Assembly: GCA_946482635.1 (NCBI GenBank)
Contig: CAMLSG010000030.1
Location: 1 to 33,427, forward strand
DNA length: 33,427 nucleotides
Source of the DNA: an uncultured Duganella sp.
Lineage (GTDB): Bacteria > Pseudomonadota > Gammaproteobacteria > Burkholderiales > Burkholderiaceae
Reading direction: 5' to 3'
Shown: positions 1-6,855 of the stretch, in pieces
Numbering within the stretch: the first letter of the stretch is position 1
Layout of the letters: every line of letters starts with the position of its first letter
The notes under the pieces: generated by a model
What the model saw: only the letters and a program-made list of their open reading frames with translations
The model's database searches: none
Told to the model about the DNA's origin: nothing
Position numbers and translations under genes: made by a program

Positions 1-2246
1 TCGCGCCAGGTGCTGGTGCGCTGCAGGCGGTCGGCGGTACGGCTGTACAACATCAGGAAGCGGTCGACGTAGGCCACCAGGGTTGCCTTGTCCAGGTCGG
101 AAGCCAGCAGCTCGGCATGGCGCGGCTTCATGCCGCCGTTGCCGCAAACGTACAGGTTCCAGCCTTTTTCGGTGGCGATGATGCCGACGTCCTTGCCCTG
201 CGCTTCGGCGCACTCGCGTGTGCAGCCGGACACGCCGAACTTGATCTTGTGCGGGGTGCGCAGGCCCTTGTATCGGTTCTCCAGCTCAATCGCCAGGCCG
301 ACCGAATCACCGACGCCGTAGCGGCACCAGGTCGAGCCGACGCAGGACTTCACGGTACGCAGCGACTTGCCGTAGGCGTGGCCCGTTTCGAAGCCGGCTT
401 CGATCAGTTCTTCCCAGATCGCAGGCAACTGGTCGACGCGGGCGCCGAACAGGTCAACACGCTGGCCGCCAGTGATCTTGGTGTACAGGCCGTACTTCTT
501 GGCCACCTGTCCGACTGCGATCAGGCCTTCCGGCGTCACTTCGCCGCCCGGCATGCGCGGCACCACCGAGTAGGTGCCGTCTTTCTGGATATTGCCCAGG
601 AAGTAGTCGTTCGAATCCTGCAGGCTTGCATGCTCCTTCTTCAGCACGAAGTCGTTCCAGCAGGTGGCGAAGATGCTCGCTGCCAGCGGCTTGCAGACGT
701 CGCAGCCCATGCCCTTGCCGTGGCGTGCCAGCAGGTCTTCGAAGGACTTGATCTGGCCGACGCGGATCAGGTGGAACAGTTCCTGGCGCGAGTGCGGGAA
801 GTGTTCGCAGACGTGGTTGTTCACGTCCATGCCCAGCTTCTTCATTTCCGCCTTCATGATCTGCGTCACCAGCGGCACGCAGCCGCCGCAGGAGGTGCCG
901 GCGTTGCAGCATTGCTTGATGGCGCCGATGCTGGTGGCGCCGCCTGCAACAGCTTCGCAGATCGCGCCTTTCGACACGTCGTTGCAGGAGCAGATCTGGG
1001 CGCCGGCCGGCAGGGCATCCACGCCCAGGCCCGGCTTGGCCGCGCCGTCGGATTGCGGCAGGATCAGGAATTCCGGCGCTTCCGGCAGTTCGATCCTGTT
1101 CAGCATCATTTGAAGCAGGGTGCCGTATTCGCCGGCATCGCCCACCATCACGCCGCCCAGCAGGTACTTGCCGCAGTCGGAGACCACGATCTTCTTGTAG
1201 ACCTGCTTGCGTTCATCGGTGAACTGGTAGCTGCGCGCGCCTTCCGCCTTGGCGTGCGGGTCGCCGATGCTGGCCACGTCCACGCCCATCAGCTTCAGCT
1301 TGGTGCTCATGTCGGCGCCGGTGAATTCGGCGGCGCTGTCGCCGCTGATGTGGCGCGCGGTGACGCGGGCCATGTCGTAGCCCGGTGCGACCAGGCCGTA
1401 CACCATGCCGTTCCACAGTGCGCATTCGCCGATCGCGTACACGTCCGGGTCGCTGGTCTGGCAGTGGTTGTTGATGGCGATGCCGCCGCGCGGACCGACT
1501 TCCAGGCCGCATTCGCGTGCCAGGTAGTCGCGCGGGCGAATACCGGCGGAGAACACGATCATGTCGGCGTCCAGCGAAGTGCCGTCGGCGAACTGCATGC
1601 GGTGGGTGCCGGCCTCGCCGTCGACGATGGCGGTGGTGTTCTTGCCGGTGTGGACGGTCACGCCCAGGTCTTCGATTTTCTTGCGCAGCACGCGGCCGCC
1701 GCCGTCGTCGACCTGCACTGCCATCAGGCGCGGGGCAAATTCAACGACGTGGGTTTCCAGGCCCATGTCTTTCAGCGCCTTGGCGCATTCCAGGCCGAGC
1801 AGGCCGCCGCCGATCACCACGCCGGTTTTCGAGCGGGCGCCGCATTCCTGCATGGCTTCCAGGTCTTCGATGGTGCGGTAGACAAAGCAGTCCTTGCGGT
1901 CCTTGCCTTCCAGCGGAGGCACGAAGGGGAAGGAGCCGGTGGCGATCACCAGCTTGTCGTAGGCCAGCACTTCGCCGCTATTGCTGGTGACGGTGCGCGC
2001 GGCGCGGTCGATCGCGACGGCGCGGCCGTTCAGCTTCAGGACCATGTCGTCGCGATCGAAGAAGCCCGGCTCCACCAGGGACAGTTCGTCGGCGCTCTTG
2101 CCGCTGAAGAATTCCGACAGGTGCACGCGGTCATATGCCGGGCGCGGTTCTTCGCACAGGATAGTGACCTGCGCGCTGCCTGCCGGCAGGGATTTCAGGA
2201 ACTGGTGGCCAACCATGCCGTGGCCGATGACGACGATCTTCTTCAT
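1..2246 (-). CDS. nirB: Assimilatory nitrite reductase [NAD(P)H] large subunit NirB, C-terminus cut by window edge
   Basis: Reduces nitrite to ammonium in the cytoplasm using NAD(P)H, with FAD, [2Fe-2S], [4Fe-4S] and siroheme cofactors. The reading frame is open from the ATG at 2246 to base 1, giving 748 residues; the family is usually about 810-850, so roughly the last 60-100 residues lie outside. It opens with an FAD-binding motif (MKKIVVIGHGMVGH), then a pyridine-nucleotide disulfide reductase fold (GGGLLGLE), a BFD-like [2Fe-2S] domain (CSCN followed by CxxxxSCGGC) and the sulfite/nitrite reductase domain. The siroheme/[4Fe-4S] ligands are visible as C635-x5-C641 and C675-x3-C679. The start overlaps the narK stop by four bases (ATGA), so translation is probably coupled. 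A nirD small subunit would be expected next, beyond the window. Identification is secure. Confidence 0.96.
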   Translation of the reverse strand, partial: MKKIVVIGHGMVGHQFLKSLPAGSAQVTILCEEPRPAYDRVHLSEFFSGKSADELSLVEPGFFDRDDMVLKLNGRAVAIDRAARTVTSNSGEVLAYDKLVIATGSFPFVPPLEGKDRKDCFVYRTIEDLEAMQECGARSKTGVVIGGGLLGLECAKALKDMGLETHVVEFAPRLMAVQVDDGGGRVLRKKIEDLGVTVHTGKNTTAIVDGEAGTHRMQFADGTSLDADMIVFSAGIRPRDYLARECGLEVGPRGGIAINNHCQTSDPDVYAIGECALWNGMVYGLVAPGYDMARVTARHISGDSAAEFTGADMSTKLKLMGVDVASIGDPHAKAEGARSYQFTDERKQVYKKIVVSDCGKYLLGGVMVGDAGEYGTLLQMMLNRIELPEAPEFLILPQSDGAAKPGLGVDALPAGAQICSCNDVSKGAICEAVAGGATSIGAIKQCCNAGTSCGGCVPLVTQIMKAEMKKLGMDVNNHVCEHFPHSRQELFHLIRVGQIKSFEDLLARHGKGMGCDVCKPLAASIFATCWNDFVLKKEHASLQDSNDYFLGNIQKDGTYSVVPRMPGGEVTPEGLIAVGQVAKKYGLYTKITGGQRVDLFGARVDQLPAIWEELIEAGFETGHAYGKSLRTVKSCVGSTWCRYGVGDSVGLAIELENRYKGLRTPHKIKFGVSGCTRECAEAQGKDVGIIATEKGWNLYVCGNGGMKPRHAELLASDLDKATLVAYVDRFLMLYSRTADRLQRTSTWR

Positions 2247-3541
2247 GCTGCTGCTCCTGCAATGGCGTTTTCTTTTACGGTGGATTCGCTGAAACGTGCG
2301 GCCAGTGCGCACAGGGCGGAGACGGCGACGAACACGCCCAGGATCCACAGGGTTTGCTGGGTATTGCCGATGCCTTTCAGCAGGAAGCCTGCTGCCACTG
2401 CGCCTACGTTGCCGCCGGCGCCGATGATGCCGGCCACGCCGCCCAGGGCGCGCTTGTCGACGAAAGGCACCAGCGCATACGTCGCGCCGCAGGCCATGTG
2501 GGTGAACAGGCCGAAGACCAGCATGGCGATCACGGCGAAGGTCACGCTGTCCGCCTTGGCGAAGAACATCAGGCCGATGCCTTCGCCGATCATCATGGCG
2601 AACAGCAGGGTGACGCGGCTATTCAGGCTGCCGCGGGCGGCTGCCTTGTCCGAGACATAGCCGCCCAGGGCGCGGGCAAACAGCGCCAGCAGGCCGAAGC
2701 TGCCAGCTGCCAGGCCGGCTTGCGGCAGCGTGAGCTTGAAGGTGTCGACGTAATAAGTGGCGGCGATGTTGTGGATGAAGATCTCCACGCCGAAGCAGGC
2801 GCCGTAGGTAATGAACAGCAGCCACACACGGTAGTTGGCAGCAGCCAGCTTGAAGCTCGACCAGCCGCCCTTCTTGCCGCCTTCCAGTTCGACGCCGGCA
2901 GCGCGCAGGTCGGCGTAGTTGCCTTCCGGGCAGTCCTGGGTGAAGCGGTAGTAGACGAAGGCCATGACCAGCATCAGCACGCCCGGCACCACCAGGGCGG
3001 CGCGCCAGCCCATGGTTTCGTTCACGCCCAGCATGACCATGGCAGCCATGATCATCGGCATGGTGGACTGCACCACGCCGCCGCCCGCATTGCCCCAGCC
3101 GGCGGCTGCCGCGTTGGCGGTGCCGACCACGTTCGGCGCGAACATGACGGAGGTGTGGTACTGGGTGATGACGAAGCTGGCGCCGACCGCACCGATCAGC
3201 AGGCGGAAGAACAGGAAGCTCTCATAGGTCTGCGCCGCAGCCACGCCCAGCACCGGGATGGCGCCCAGCAGCAGCAGGCCGGTGTAAGCCTTGCGCGGGC
3301 CGTAGCGGTCGCACAGCGGGCCGATGATCAGGCGCACGATGATGGTGATCGCCACGGCGGCGATATTGATGTTGGCGATCTGCCCCGGGGTCAGGCCGAA
3401 TTCGCCTTTAATCACCGGCATCAGTGGCGCGCAGGCGAACCACGCGAAGAAGCAGACGAAGAAGGCCATCCAGGTGAGGTGGAAGGCACGCATCTGCGGC
3501 GTTGAGAACGAAAACAGTTTGATGCTGGTCGCTTTGGCCAT
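2243..3541 (-). CDS. narK: Nitrate/nitrite transporter of the NarK/NasA family (MFS)
   Basis: A 432-residue inner-membrane transporter that brings nitrate (and/or exchanges nitrite) into the cytoplasm for reduction. It has about 12 hydrophobic helices. Both nitrate signature segments of the NarK family are visible: AGWGNAGGGVVQ at about residues 147-158 and GGVAGIIGAGGNVG at about 367-380, the glycine-rich stretches that line the anion path. The ATG at 3541 is preceded by AGGGATAACGAC, a usable ribosome binding site. It is the first gene of the narK-nirB transcript and sits behind a sigma-54 promoter and an attenuator-like leader. It overlaps nirB by four bases. Gene context with nasS/nasT and nirB argues for assimilation, not respiratory nitrate/nitrite exchange; the direction and exact substrate cannot be read from sequence. 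Confidence 0.93.
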   Translation of the reverse strand: MAKATSIKLFSFSTPQMRAFHLTWMAFFVCFFAWFACAPLMPVIKGEFGLTPGQIANINIAAVAITIIVRLIIGPLCDRYGPRKAYTGLLLLGAIPVLGVAAAQTYESFLFFRLLIGAVGASFVITQYHTSVMFAPNVVGTANAAAAGWGNAGGGVVQSTMPMIMAAMVMLGVNETMGWRAALVVPGVLMLVMAFVYYRFTQDCPEGNYADLRAAGVELEGGKKGGWSSFKLAAANYRVWLLFITYGACFGVEIFIHNIAATYYVDTFKLTLPQAGLAAGSFGLLALFARALGGYVSDKAAARGSLNSRVTLLFAMMIGEGIGLMFFAKADSVTFAVIAMLVFGLFTHMACGATYALVPFVDKRALGGVAGIIGAGGNVGAVAAGFLLKGIGNTQQTLWILGVFVAVSALCALAARFSESTVKENAIAGAAA

Positions 3542-3559
3542 GTCGTTATCCCTGAAAAC

Positions 3560-3622
3560 AAAAAGGCGTCCGCACAGCCGCTGCCGATCGAATCGTGTCG
3601 AAGGTAGCGCTGCGCGGACGCC
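3560..3622 (-). terminator. Intrinsic terminator in the narK leader (attenuator)
   Basis: On the minus strand the 14-base arm at 3622-3609 (starting GGCGTCCGC) pairs with the arm at 3578-3565 (ending GCGGACGCC) over its whole length, with one G-U pair. It is followed at once by five T, then GTTTT. The loop is about 30 bases. It stands 18 bases before the narK start codon, so without antitermination the narK-nirB transcript would stop here. Confidence 0.85.
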
Positions 3623-3657
3623 GTTGTCCGGTTTTGCCGATCCTCCGTTAGACCGAC
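3615..3657 (-). promoter_or_regulatory. Tandem hexaloop hairpins: probable NasT (ANTAR) RNA target in the narK leader
   Basis: Read on the minus strand, two hairpins follow each other. P1 (3657-3636) has a stem of about 8 bp including G-U pairs, closing the hexaloop AACGGA. P2 (3630-3615) has a perfect 5-bp stem, CGGAC with GTCCG, closing the hexaloop AACGGC. Both loops have A at position 1 and G at position 4, the conserved pair of ANTAR RNA targets. The 3' side of P2 lies inside the 5' arm of the terminator at 3560-3622, so P2 and the terminator cannot form together. P1 begins about six bases after the predicted transcription start. The seen structure fits antitermination by the NasT encoded 2 kb upstream; binding itself is inferred. 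Confidence 0.85.
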
Positions 3658-3672
3658 CCTTTACCTATTGCT

Positions 3673-3689
3673 TTGCAAGACCTGTGCCA
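3673..3689 (-). promoter_or_regulatory. Sigma-54 (-24/-12) promoter of narK-nirB
   Basis: The minus strand reads TGGCACAGGTCTTGCAA, with GG and GC separated by exactly ten bases. It matches the TGGCAC-N5-TTGCW consensus at every fixed position. The predicted start of transcription is near 3663, just ahead of the first leader hairpin. Confidence 0.85.
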
Positions 3690-3750
3690 GCTCCTTGCAG
3701 GGGGAAAACGCGTCATTGGGCCCTGCCGAAGGCCGATTTCGCCATCTCGC

Positions 3751-3789
3751 GGTGCACCGCGCCCAACTATGGTGCACCGCAATAGCGCA
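3751..3789 (-). promoter_or_regulatory. Probable NtrC-type activator sites upstream of the narK sigma-54 promoter
   Basis: On the minus strand 3789-3773 reads TGCGCTATTGCGGTGCA. This matches the NtrC dyad TGCACC-N5-GGTGCA at 10 of 12 positions. The palindrome GGTGCACC occurs twice, at 3778-3771 and 3758-3751, exactly 20 bp apart (about two helical turns). The block lies about 90-125 bases upstream of the predicted start, the usual place for a sigma-54 enhancer. Assignment to NtrC is inference from consensus and context. Confidence 0.6.
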
Positions 3790-3795
3790 CGCGGC

Positions 3796-4425
3796 TCAGG
3801 CGCTGGCCGCTTGCAGGGCAGCCTTCACCATGTCGTCGATTTCGGTGGTGATATTCGAGAGCACGCCGGCCACCACGGCAAATTCGCGCCCGGCGTGGCC
3901 GGCCCGTGCCGCCACCACGCGTGCATTGAAGGTGACCATTTTTGCCTGCCGGGCAATGGTTTCGATATCGGTGATCACGCCGCGCAGTTGTTTCTTCATC
4001 AGCACCGCGTGCTGCTTCGACTGCTCTTCATATATAGCGGTAAGCTGGTTCAGGACCGCCAGCACGGGCGTGGCCGTTTCCACCAGTTGCTCCAGCGCGG
4101 GACCGGCGCGGCCCCGGTCGAGCGCGCGCTGGGCCAGGTCGATGAAATCCTTGATCTGGCGCGCCCCATCGGGCTTGCCGTAATAGGCTTCCTGCAGCTC
4201 GGGGCAGAAAATGCCGGGCAGCGTGTCGCTGCCGTTCAGGAGGATGTGGTGCGCTTCGCGGAACAGGTTCAGCGCATCCAGCGCCGTTGCGGCGGCGCCG
4301 GGCTGGCCCTGGGCCGCCAGCACCGCATACAGCACCAGCCTTTGGGAGGTAAAGCGGCGGCGGCCGGACAGGTTGATCAAAGCGCCGAATACTTCGCCCG
4401 ACAGGGGCTTGGCTGGTTCCAGCAT
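3796..4425 (-). CDS. Soluble PilJ-like / MCP signalling-tip protein, putative nitrate or nitrite sensor accessory
   Basis: A 209-residue protein of unproven function. Residues about 13-65 resemble the PilJ N-terminal domain (PF13675): LINLSGRRRFTSQRLVLYA is close to the P-box of NarX-type nitrate sensors (pattern xxNxAGxxRMxSxR). Residues about 158-190 (NARVVAARAGHAGREFAVVA) match the highly conserved tip of methyl-accepting chemotaxis proteins. There is no transmembrane segment, no signal peptide and no full coiled-coil stalk, so it is a miniature cytoplasmic version. The ATG at 4425 was chosen because GGAG lies seven bases upstream; the open frame extends to 4488 but would overlap nasS. It starts 13 bases after the nasS stop and so is probably co-transcribed with nasT-nasS. 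Nitrate sensing is inference from the P-box similarity and neighbours. Confidence 0.75.
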   Translation of the reverse strand: MLEPAKPLSGEVFGALINLSGRRRFTSQRLVLYAVLAAQGQPGAAATALDALNLFREAHHILLNGSDTLPGIFCPELQEAYYGKPDGARQIKDFIDLAQRALDRGRAGPALEQLVETATPVLAVLNQLTAIYEEQSKQHAVLMKKQLRGVITDIETIARQAKMVTFNARVVAARAGHAGREFAVVAGVLSNITTEIDDMVKAALQAASA

Positions 4426-4438
4426 GGATTCTCCTTCG

Positions 4439-5563
4439 CTACATGTGGATGTCGAAGGAGCCGGCGTAGCGCTCGGGGTCCTTGCCATCCCAGGTGGTCC
4501 CGTCGATGAACACCGAGCTGCGCAAGGTGCTGGCGGGGATCGGAGTCTCCGTTATTTCCGCCGCCTCTTTATACAGGGCGGTCTGGTGGACCTTGAGGGC
4601 CACGCCGAGGTAGTCGGGCGAGGCCTTGAGCAAGCCCCAGCGCTTTTGCTGGGTCATGAACCACATGCCGTCCGACAGGTAAGGGAAATTGGCCGCACCC
4701 TCCTGGTGGAAGCGCATGCTGTGCGCATCTTCCCAGCTGCGTCCCATGCCGTCTTCATAATGGCCAAGGATGCGCTGCCAGATCACGTCCTTGCCGGTGT
4801 TGACGTACTGGATGGCGGAGATGATCTCGGCCATCGCCATGCGGTTGGCGGAACTGGCGTCGATCCAGCGGCTCGCCTCCAGCACAGCGGCGACCAGGGC
4901 GCGCATGGTGTTGGGATGGCGCCGCACGAAATCGGCGGTGGCGGCCAGCACCTTTTCCGGATGGTCGGGCCAGATCTGCTGGCTGGTGGCGATGGTGACG
5001 CCTACGCCATCCATCACGGCGCGGTGGTTCCATGGCTCGCCGGCGCAGAAGCCGTCCATATGGCCGGCAGCCAGGTTGGTCGCCATCTGCGAAGGCGGCA
5101 CCGTGATCACGCGCGCCTCCCGCAGCGGGTGCACGCCGTGCGCCGCCAGCCAGTAATACAGCCACATGGCATGGGTGCCGGTCGGGAAGGTCTGGGCCCA
5201 GCGCAGCTCGCGCTCATGCGACAGGGCAGCGACGGCGGCGCCATCGCGCACGCCCTCGTCCACCAGGCGGCGCGACAGGGTGATGGCCTGGCCGTTGCGA
5301 TTCAAATTCATCAAGATTGCCATGTCGCGCCGCACCGAACCCACGCCGAGGTGGGTTGCATAGACAAGCCCGTACAGCGCATGGGCGGCATCGAGCTCGC
5401 CGGTCAGCAGCTTGTCGCGCACGCCGGCCCAGGATGTCTCCTTGCTCAAGACGATGCGGATGCCGTGCTTGCGGTCCAGCCCAAGCACGGACGCCATCAC
5501 CAGCGACGCGCAATCGGTCAGCGGGTTAAAGCCAATCCTGACGATGTCTTTTTCAATCTGCAT
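4439..5563 (-). CDS. nasS: NasS-type cytoplasmic nitrate/nitrite sensor (NrtA/CmpA fold)
   Basis: A 374-residue protein of the NrtA/CmpA nitrate-binding family (opening VRIGFNPLTDCASLVMAS, then ELDAAHALYGLVYA and CAGEPWNHRAV). Unlike transporter-associated NrtA it has no signal peptide or lipobox, the hallmark of NasS. In the known NasS/NasT pair, NasS holds NasT inactive without nitrate and releases it when nitrate or nitrite binds. The gene lies directly behind nasT, as in other proteobacteria. The ATG at 5563 has GGAG six bases upstream. No ABC permease or ATPase is nearby, which supports a sensor and not a transport role. Confidence 0.9.
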   Translation of the reverse strand: MQIEKDIVRIGFNPLTDCASLVMASVLGLDRKHGIRIVLSKETSWAGVRDKLLTGELDAAHALYGLVYATHLGVGSVRRDMAILMNLNRNGQAITLSRRLVDEGVRDGAAVAALSHERELRWAQTFPTGTHAMWLYYWLAAHGVHPLREARVITVPPSQMATNLAAGHMDGFCAGEPWNHRAVMDGVGVTIATSQQIWPDHPEKVLAATADFVRRHPNTMRALVAAVLEASRWIDASSANRMAMAEIISAIQYVNTGKDVIWQRILGHYEDGMGRSWEDAHSMRFHQEGAANFPYLSDGMWFMTQQKRWGLLKASPDYLGVALKVHQTALYKEAAEITETPIPASTLRSSVFIDGTTWDGKDPERYAGSFDIHM

Positions 5564-5581
5564 GCTTCACTCCGGCCCGGA

Positions 5582-5600
5582 ATGCACCACGACGGTGCAT
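5582..5600. promoter_or_regulatory. Perfect NtrC-type dyad between nasT and nasS
   Basis: The sequence ATGCACCACGACGGTGCAT is a perfect inverted repeat with a five-base centre and matches TGCACC-N5-GGTGCA completely. It begins on the last base of the nasT stop codon and lies 19 bases before nasS. It could be an NtrC site, or in RNA a 7-bp hairpin separating nasT from nasS. No sigma-54 promoter can fit between it and nasS. Confidence 0.5.
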
Positions 5601-6193
5601 CATCCGAGCAAATCCTCTGCGTCCAGGATGCGCTGGGCCAGGTCGGCCAGCTTCAGGTTCTTGTTCATGGCCATGCTGCGCATCTTCTGGAAAGCCTGGT
5701 CTTCAGTCAGGCCCTGGCGCGCCATCAGGATGCCCTTGGCGCGGTCGATCAGCTTGCGCTCGGCCAGCTTGAGGCGGGTGCCTTCCAGCTCGTCCAGCAG
5801 CTTCTGTTCGCGCTTGAAGCGCACCAGCGCCACGTCCAGTACGGGCTTGATGCGCTCGGGCTGCAAACCCGCCACCACATAGGCGGAAACCCCCGCCGCC
5901 ATTGCCGCTTCCATGGAATCGGCCTTGTCGTCTTCAGTGAACATCACGATCGGACGACGCTCGTCGCGAGTGGCGATGACGATGTGTTCGAGCACGTCGC
6001 GCGCATCCGATTCGGCGTCGACGATGATCATGTCGGGCTGCAGGCGGGCGATGTGTTCGGGCAGGTGGAAATCGGCCGGCAGCGAGGCGATAAGGTCGTA
6101 CCCCGCCTCCGCCAGCCCGGCCTGCAGGGCGTGCGCGCGTGCCTCACTTTCGTGCGGCGGGTGGATCAAAACGATGCGTAACTGGCGGTTCAT
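5600..6193 (-). CDS. nasT: ANTAR-domain antitermination regulator NasT
   Basis: A 197-residue RNA-binding regulator of nitrate assimilation. Residues about 1-120 form a receiver-like domain and residues about 138-192 an ANTAR domain (LAERKLIDRAKGILMARQ, then TEDQAFQKMRSMAM, the typical three-helix pattern). The receiver looks degenerate: D59 is at the acceptor position, but the N-terminal acidic pair is missing (HPPHESE) and the conserved lysine is absent (AYVVAGL). That fits control by NasS binding and not by phosphorylation. Its expected RNA target is present in the narK leader at 3615-3657. The ATG at 6193 is the only reasonable start, and no ribosome binding site is obvious ahead of it. 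Confidence 0.93.
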   Translation of the reverse strand: MNRQLRIVLIHPPHESEARAHALQAGLAEAGYDLIASLPADFHLPEHIARLQPDMIIVDAESDARDVLEHIVIATRDERRPIVMFTEDDKADSMEAAMAAGVSAYVVAGLQPERIKPVLDVALVRFKREQKLLDELEGTRLKLAERKLIDRAKGILMARQGLTEDQAFQKMRSMAMNKNLKLADLAQRILDAEDLLG

Positions 6194-6204
6194 GCTACTA
6201 ATCG

Positions 6205-6220
6205 AGCAAGAACCGGGCCA
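6205..6220 (-). promoter_or_regulatory. Candidate sigma-54 promoter of nasT
   Basis: The minus strand reads TGGCCCGGTTCTTGCT, with GG and GC separated by ten bases and one departure from TGGCAC-N5-TTGCW. The predicted start would be about 6194, one base before the nasT ATG, implying a leaderless message. That geometry lowers confidence. A single half-site TGCACC lies at 6265-6270. Confidence 0.35.
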
Positions 6221-6242
6221 GCTTTCGAGTTACTATTCGCAT

Positions 6243-6854
6243 ATGAACAAAACAATCTCCCCCTTGCACCTGGCGCTGGGCGCCATTGTTCTTTTGGTAT
6301 TGGCCTGGTCGGGCATCGGTCCTTATGACCGTACGACCTGGTGGATGGAAGTGGCGCCGGCGCTGGTGGCCCTGCCGCTGATGGCGGCGACTTACCGCAG
6401 CTACCGCCTGACCGATCTGCTGTATGTGCTGATTGCTGTGCATTGCGTGATCCTGATGGTGGGCGGCGCCTACACCTATGCGCGGGTGCCGTTCGGCTTC
6501 GACCTGCAGCACTGGCTCGGGCTGTCGCGCAACCCTTACGACAAGATCGGGCATTTTGCGCAGGGCTTCGTACCGGTCATGGTGGCGCGCGAAATCCTGC
6601 TGCGCGGCCGCTACCTCCCGGCCGGCAAAATGCTGGCCTTTATCGTGCTCTCCATCGTGCTGGCGATCAGCGCAACCTATGAGCTGATCGAATGGGGGGC
6701 TGCCGTGGCGCTGGGCCAGGGCGCGGACGAATTCCTCGGCACCCAGGGCGACCCGTGGGATACGCAGTCGGACATGTTCATGGCCCTGATCGGCGGCGTC
6801 GCCGCCCTGCTGACGCTGACCCGCCTGCACGACCGCCAACTGGCTGGCCGCTAG
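6243..6854 (+). CDS. yjdF: DUF2238 (YjdF-like) inner-membrane protein
   Basis: A 203-residue membrane protein with about six hydrophobic segments, of unknown function. Family hallmarks are present: NPYDKIGHFAQGF, then SATYELIEWGAA, and FLGTQGDPWDTQSDM, with conserved acidic and histidine residues near the membrane faces. Length is normal for the family (E. coli YjdF is about 210). The ATG at 6243 was preferred because the first helix follows directly; an in-frame ATG at 6192 would overlap the nasT start in antisense. No Shine-Dalgarno is visible, but TACTAT lies just upstream, so a near-leaderless start is possible. The next gene begins one base after the stop, suggesting co-transcription. 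Confidence 0.88.
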   Translation: MNKTISPLHLALGAIVLLVLAWSGIGPYDRTTWWMEVAPALVALPLMAATYRSYRLTDLLYVLIAVHCVILMVGGAYTYARVPFGFDLQHWLGLSRNPYDKIGHFAQGFVPVMVAREILLRGRYLPAGKMLAFIVLSIVLAISATYELIEWGAAVALGQGADEFLGTQGDPWDTQSDMFMALIGGVAALLTLTRLHDRQLAGR

Positions 6855-6855
6855 G

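Noticed and set aside
117..2660. Long plus-strand open frame opposite nirB and the end of narK
   Set aside because: It is the antisense shadow of nirB in high-GC codon bias; its protein is low-complexity (Ala/His/Val/Asp-rich) with no domain, while the minus strand shows full nitrite reductase motifs.
4211..6181. Plus-strand 656-codon open frame opposite nasS and nasT
   Set aside because: No recognisable domain, and it spans three well-supported minus-strand genes and their gaps.
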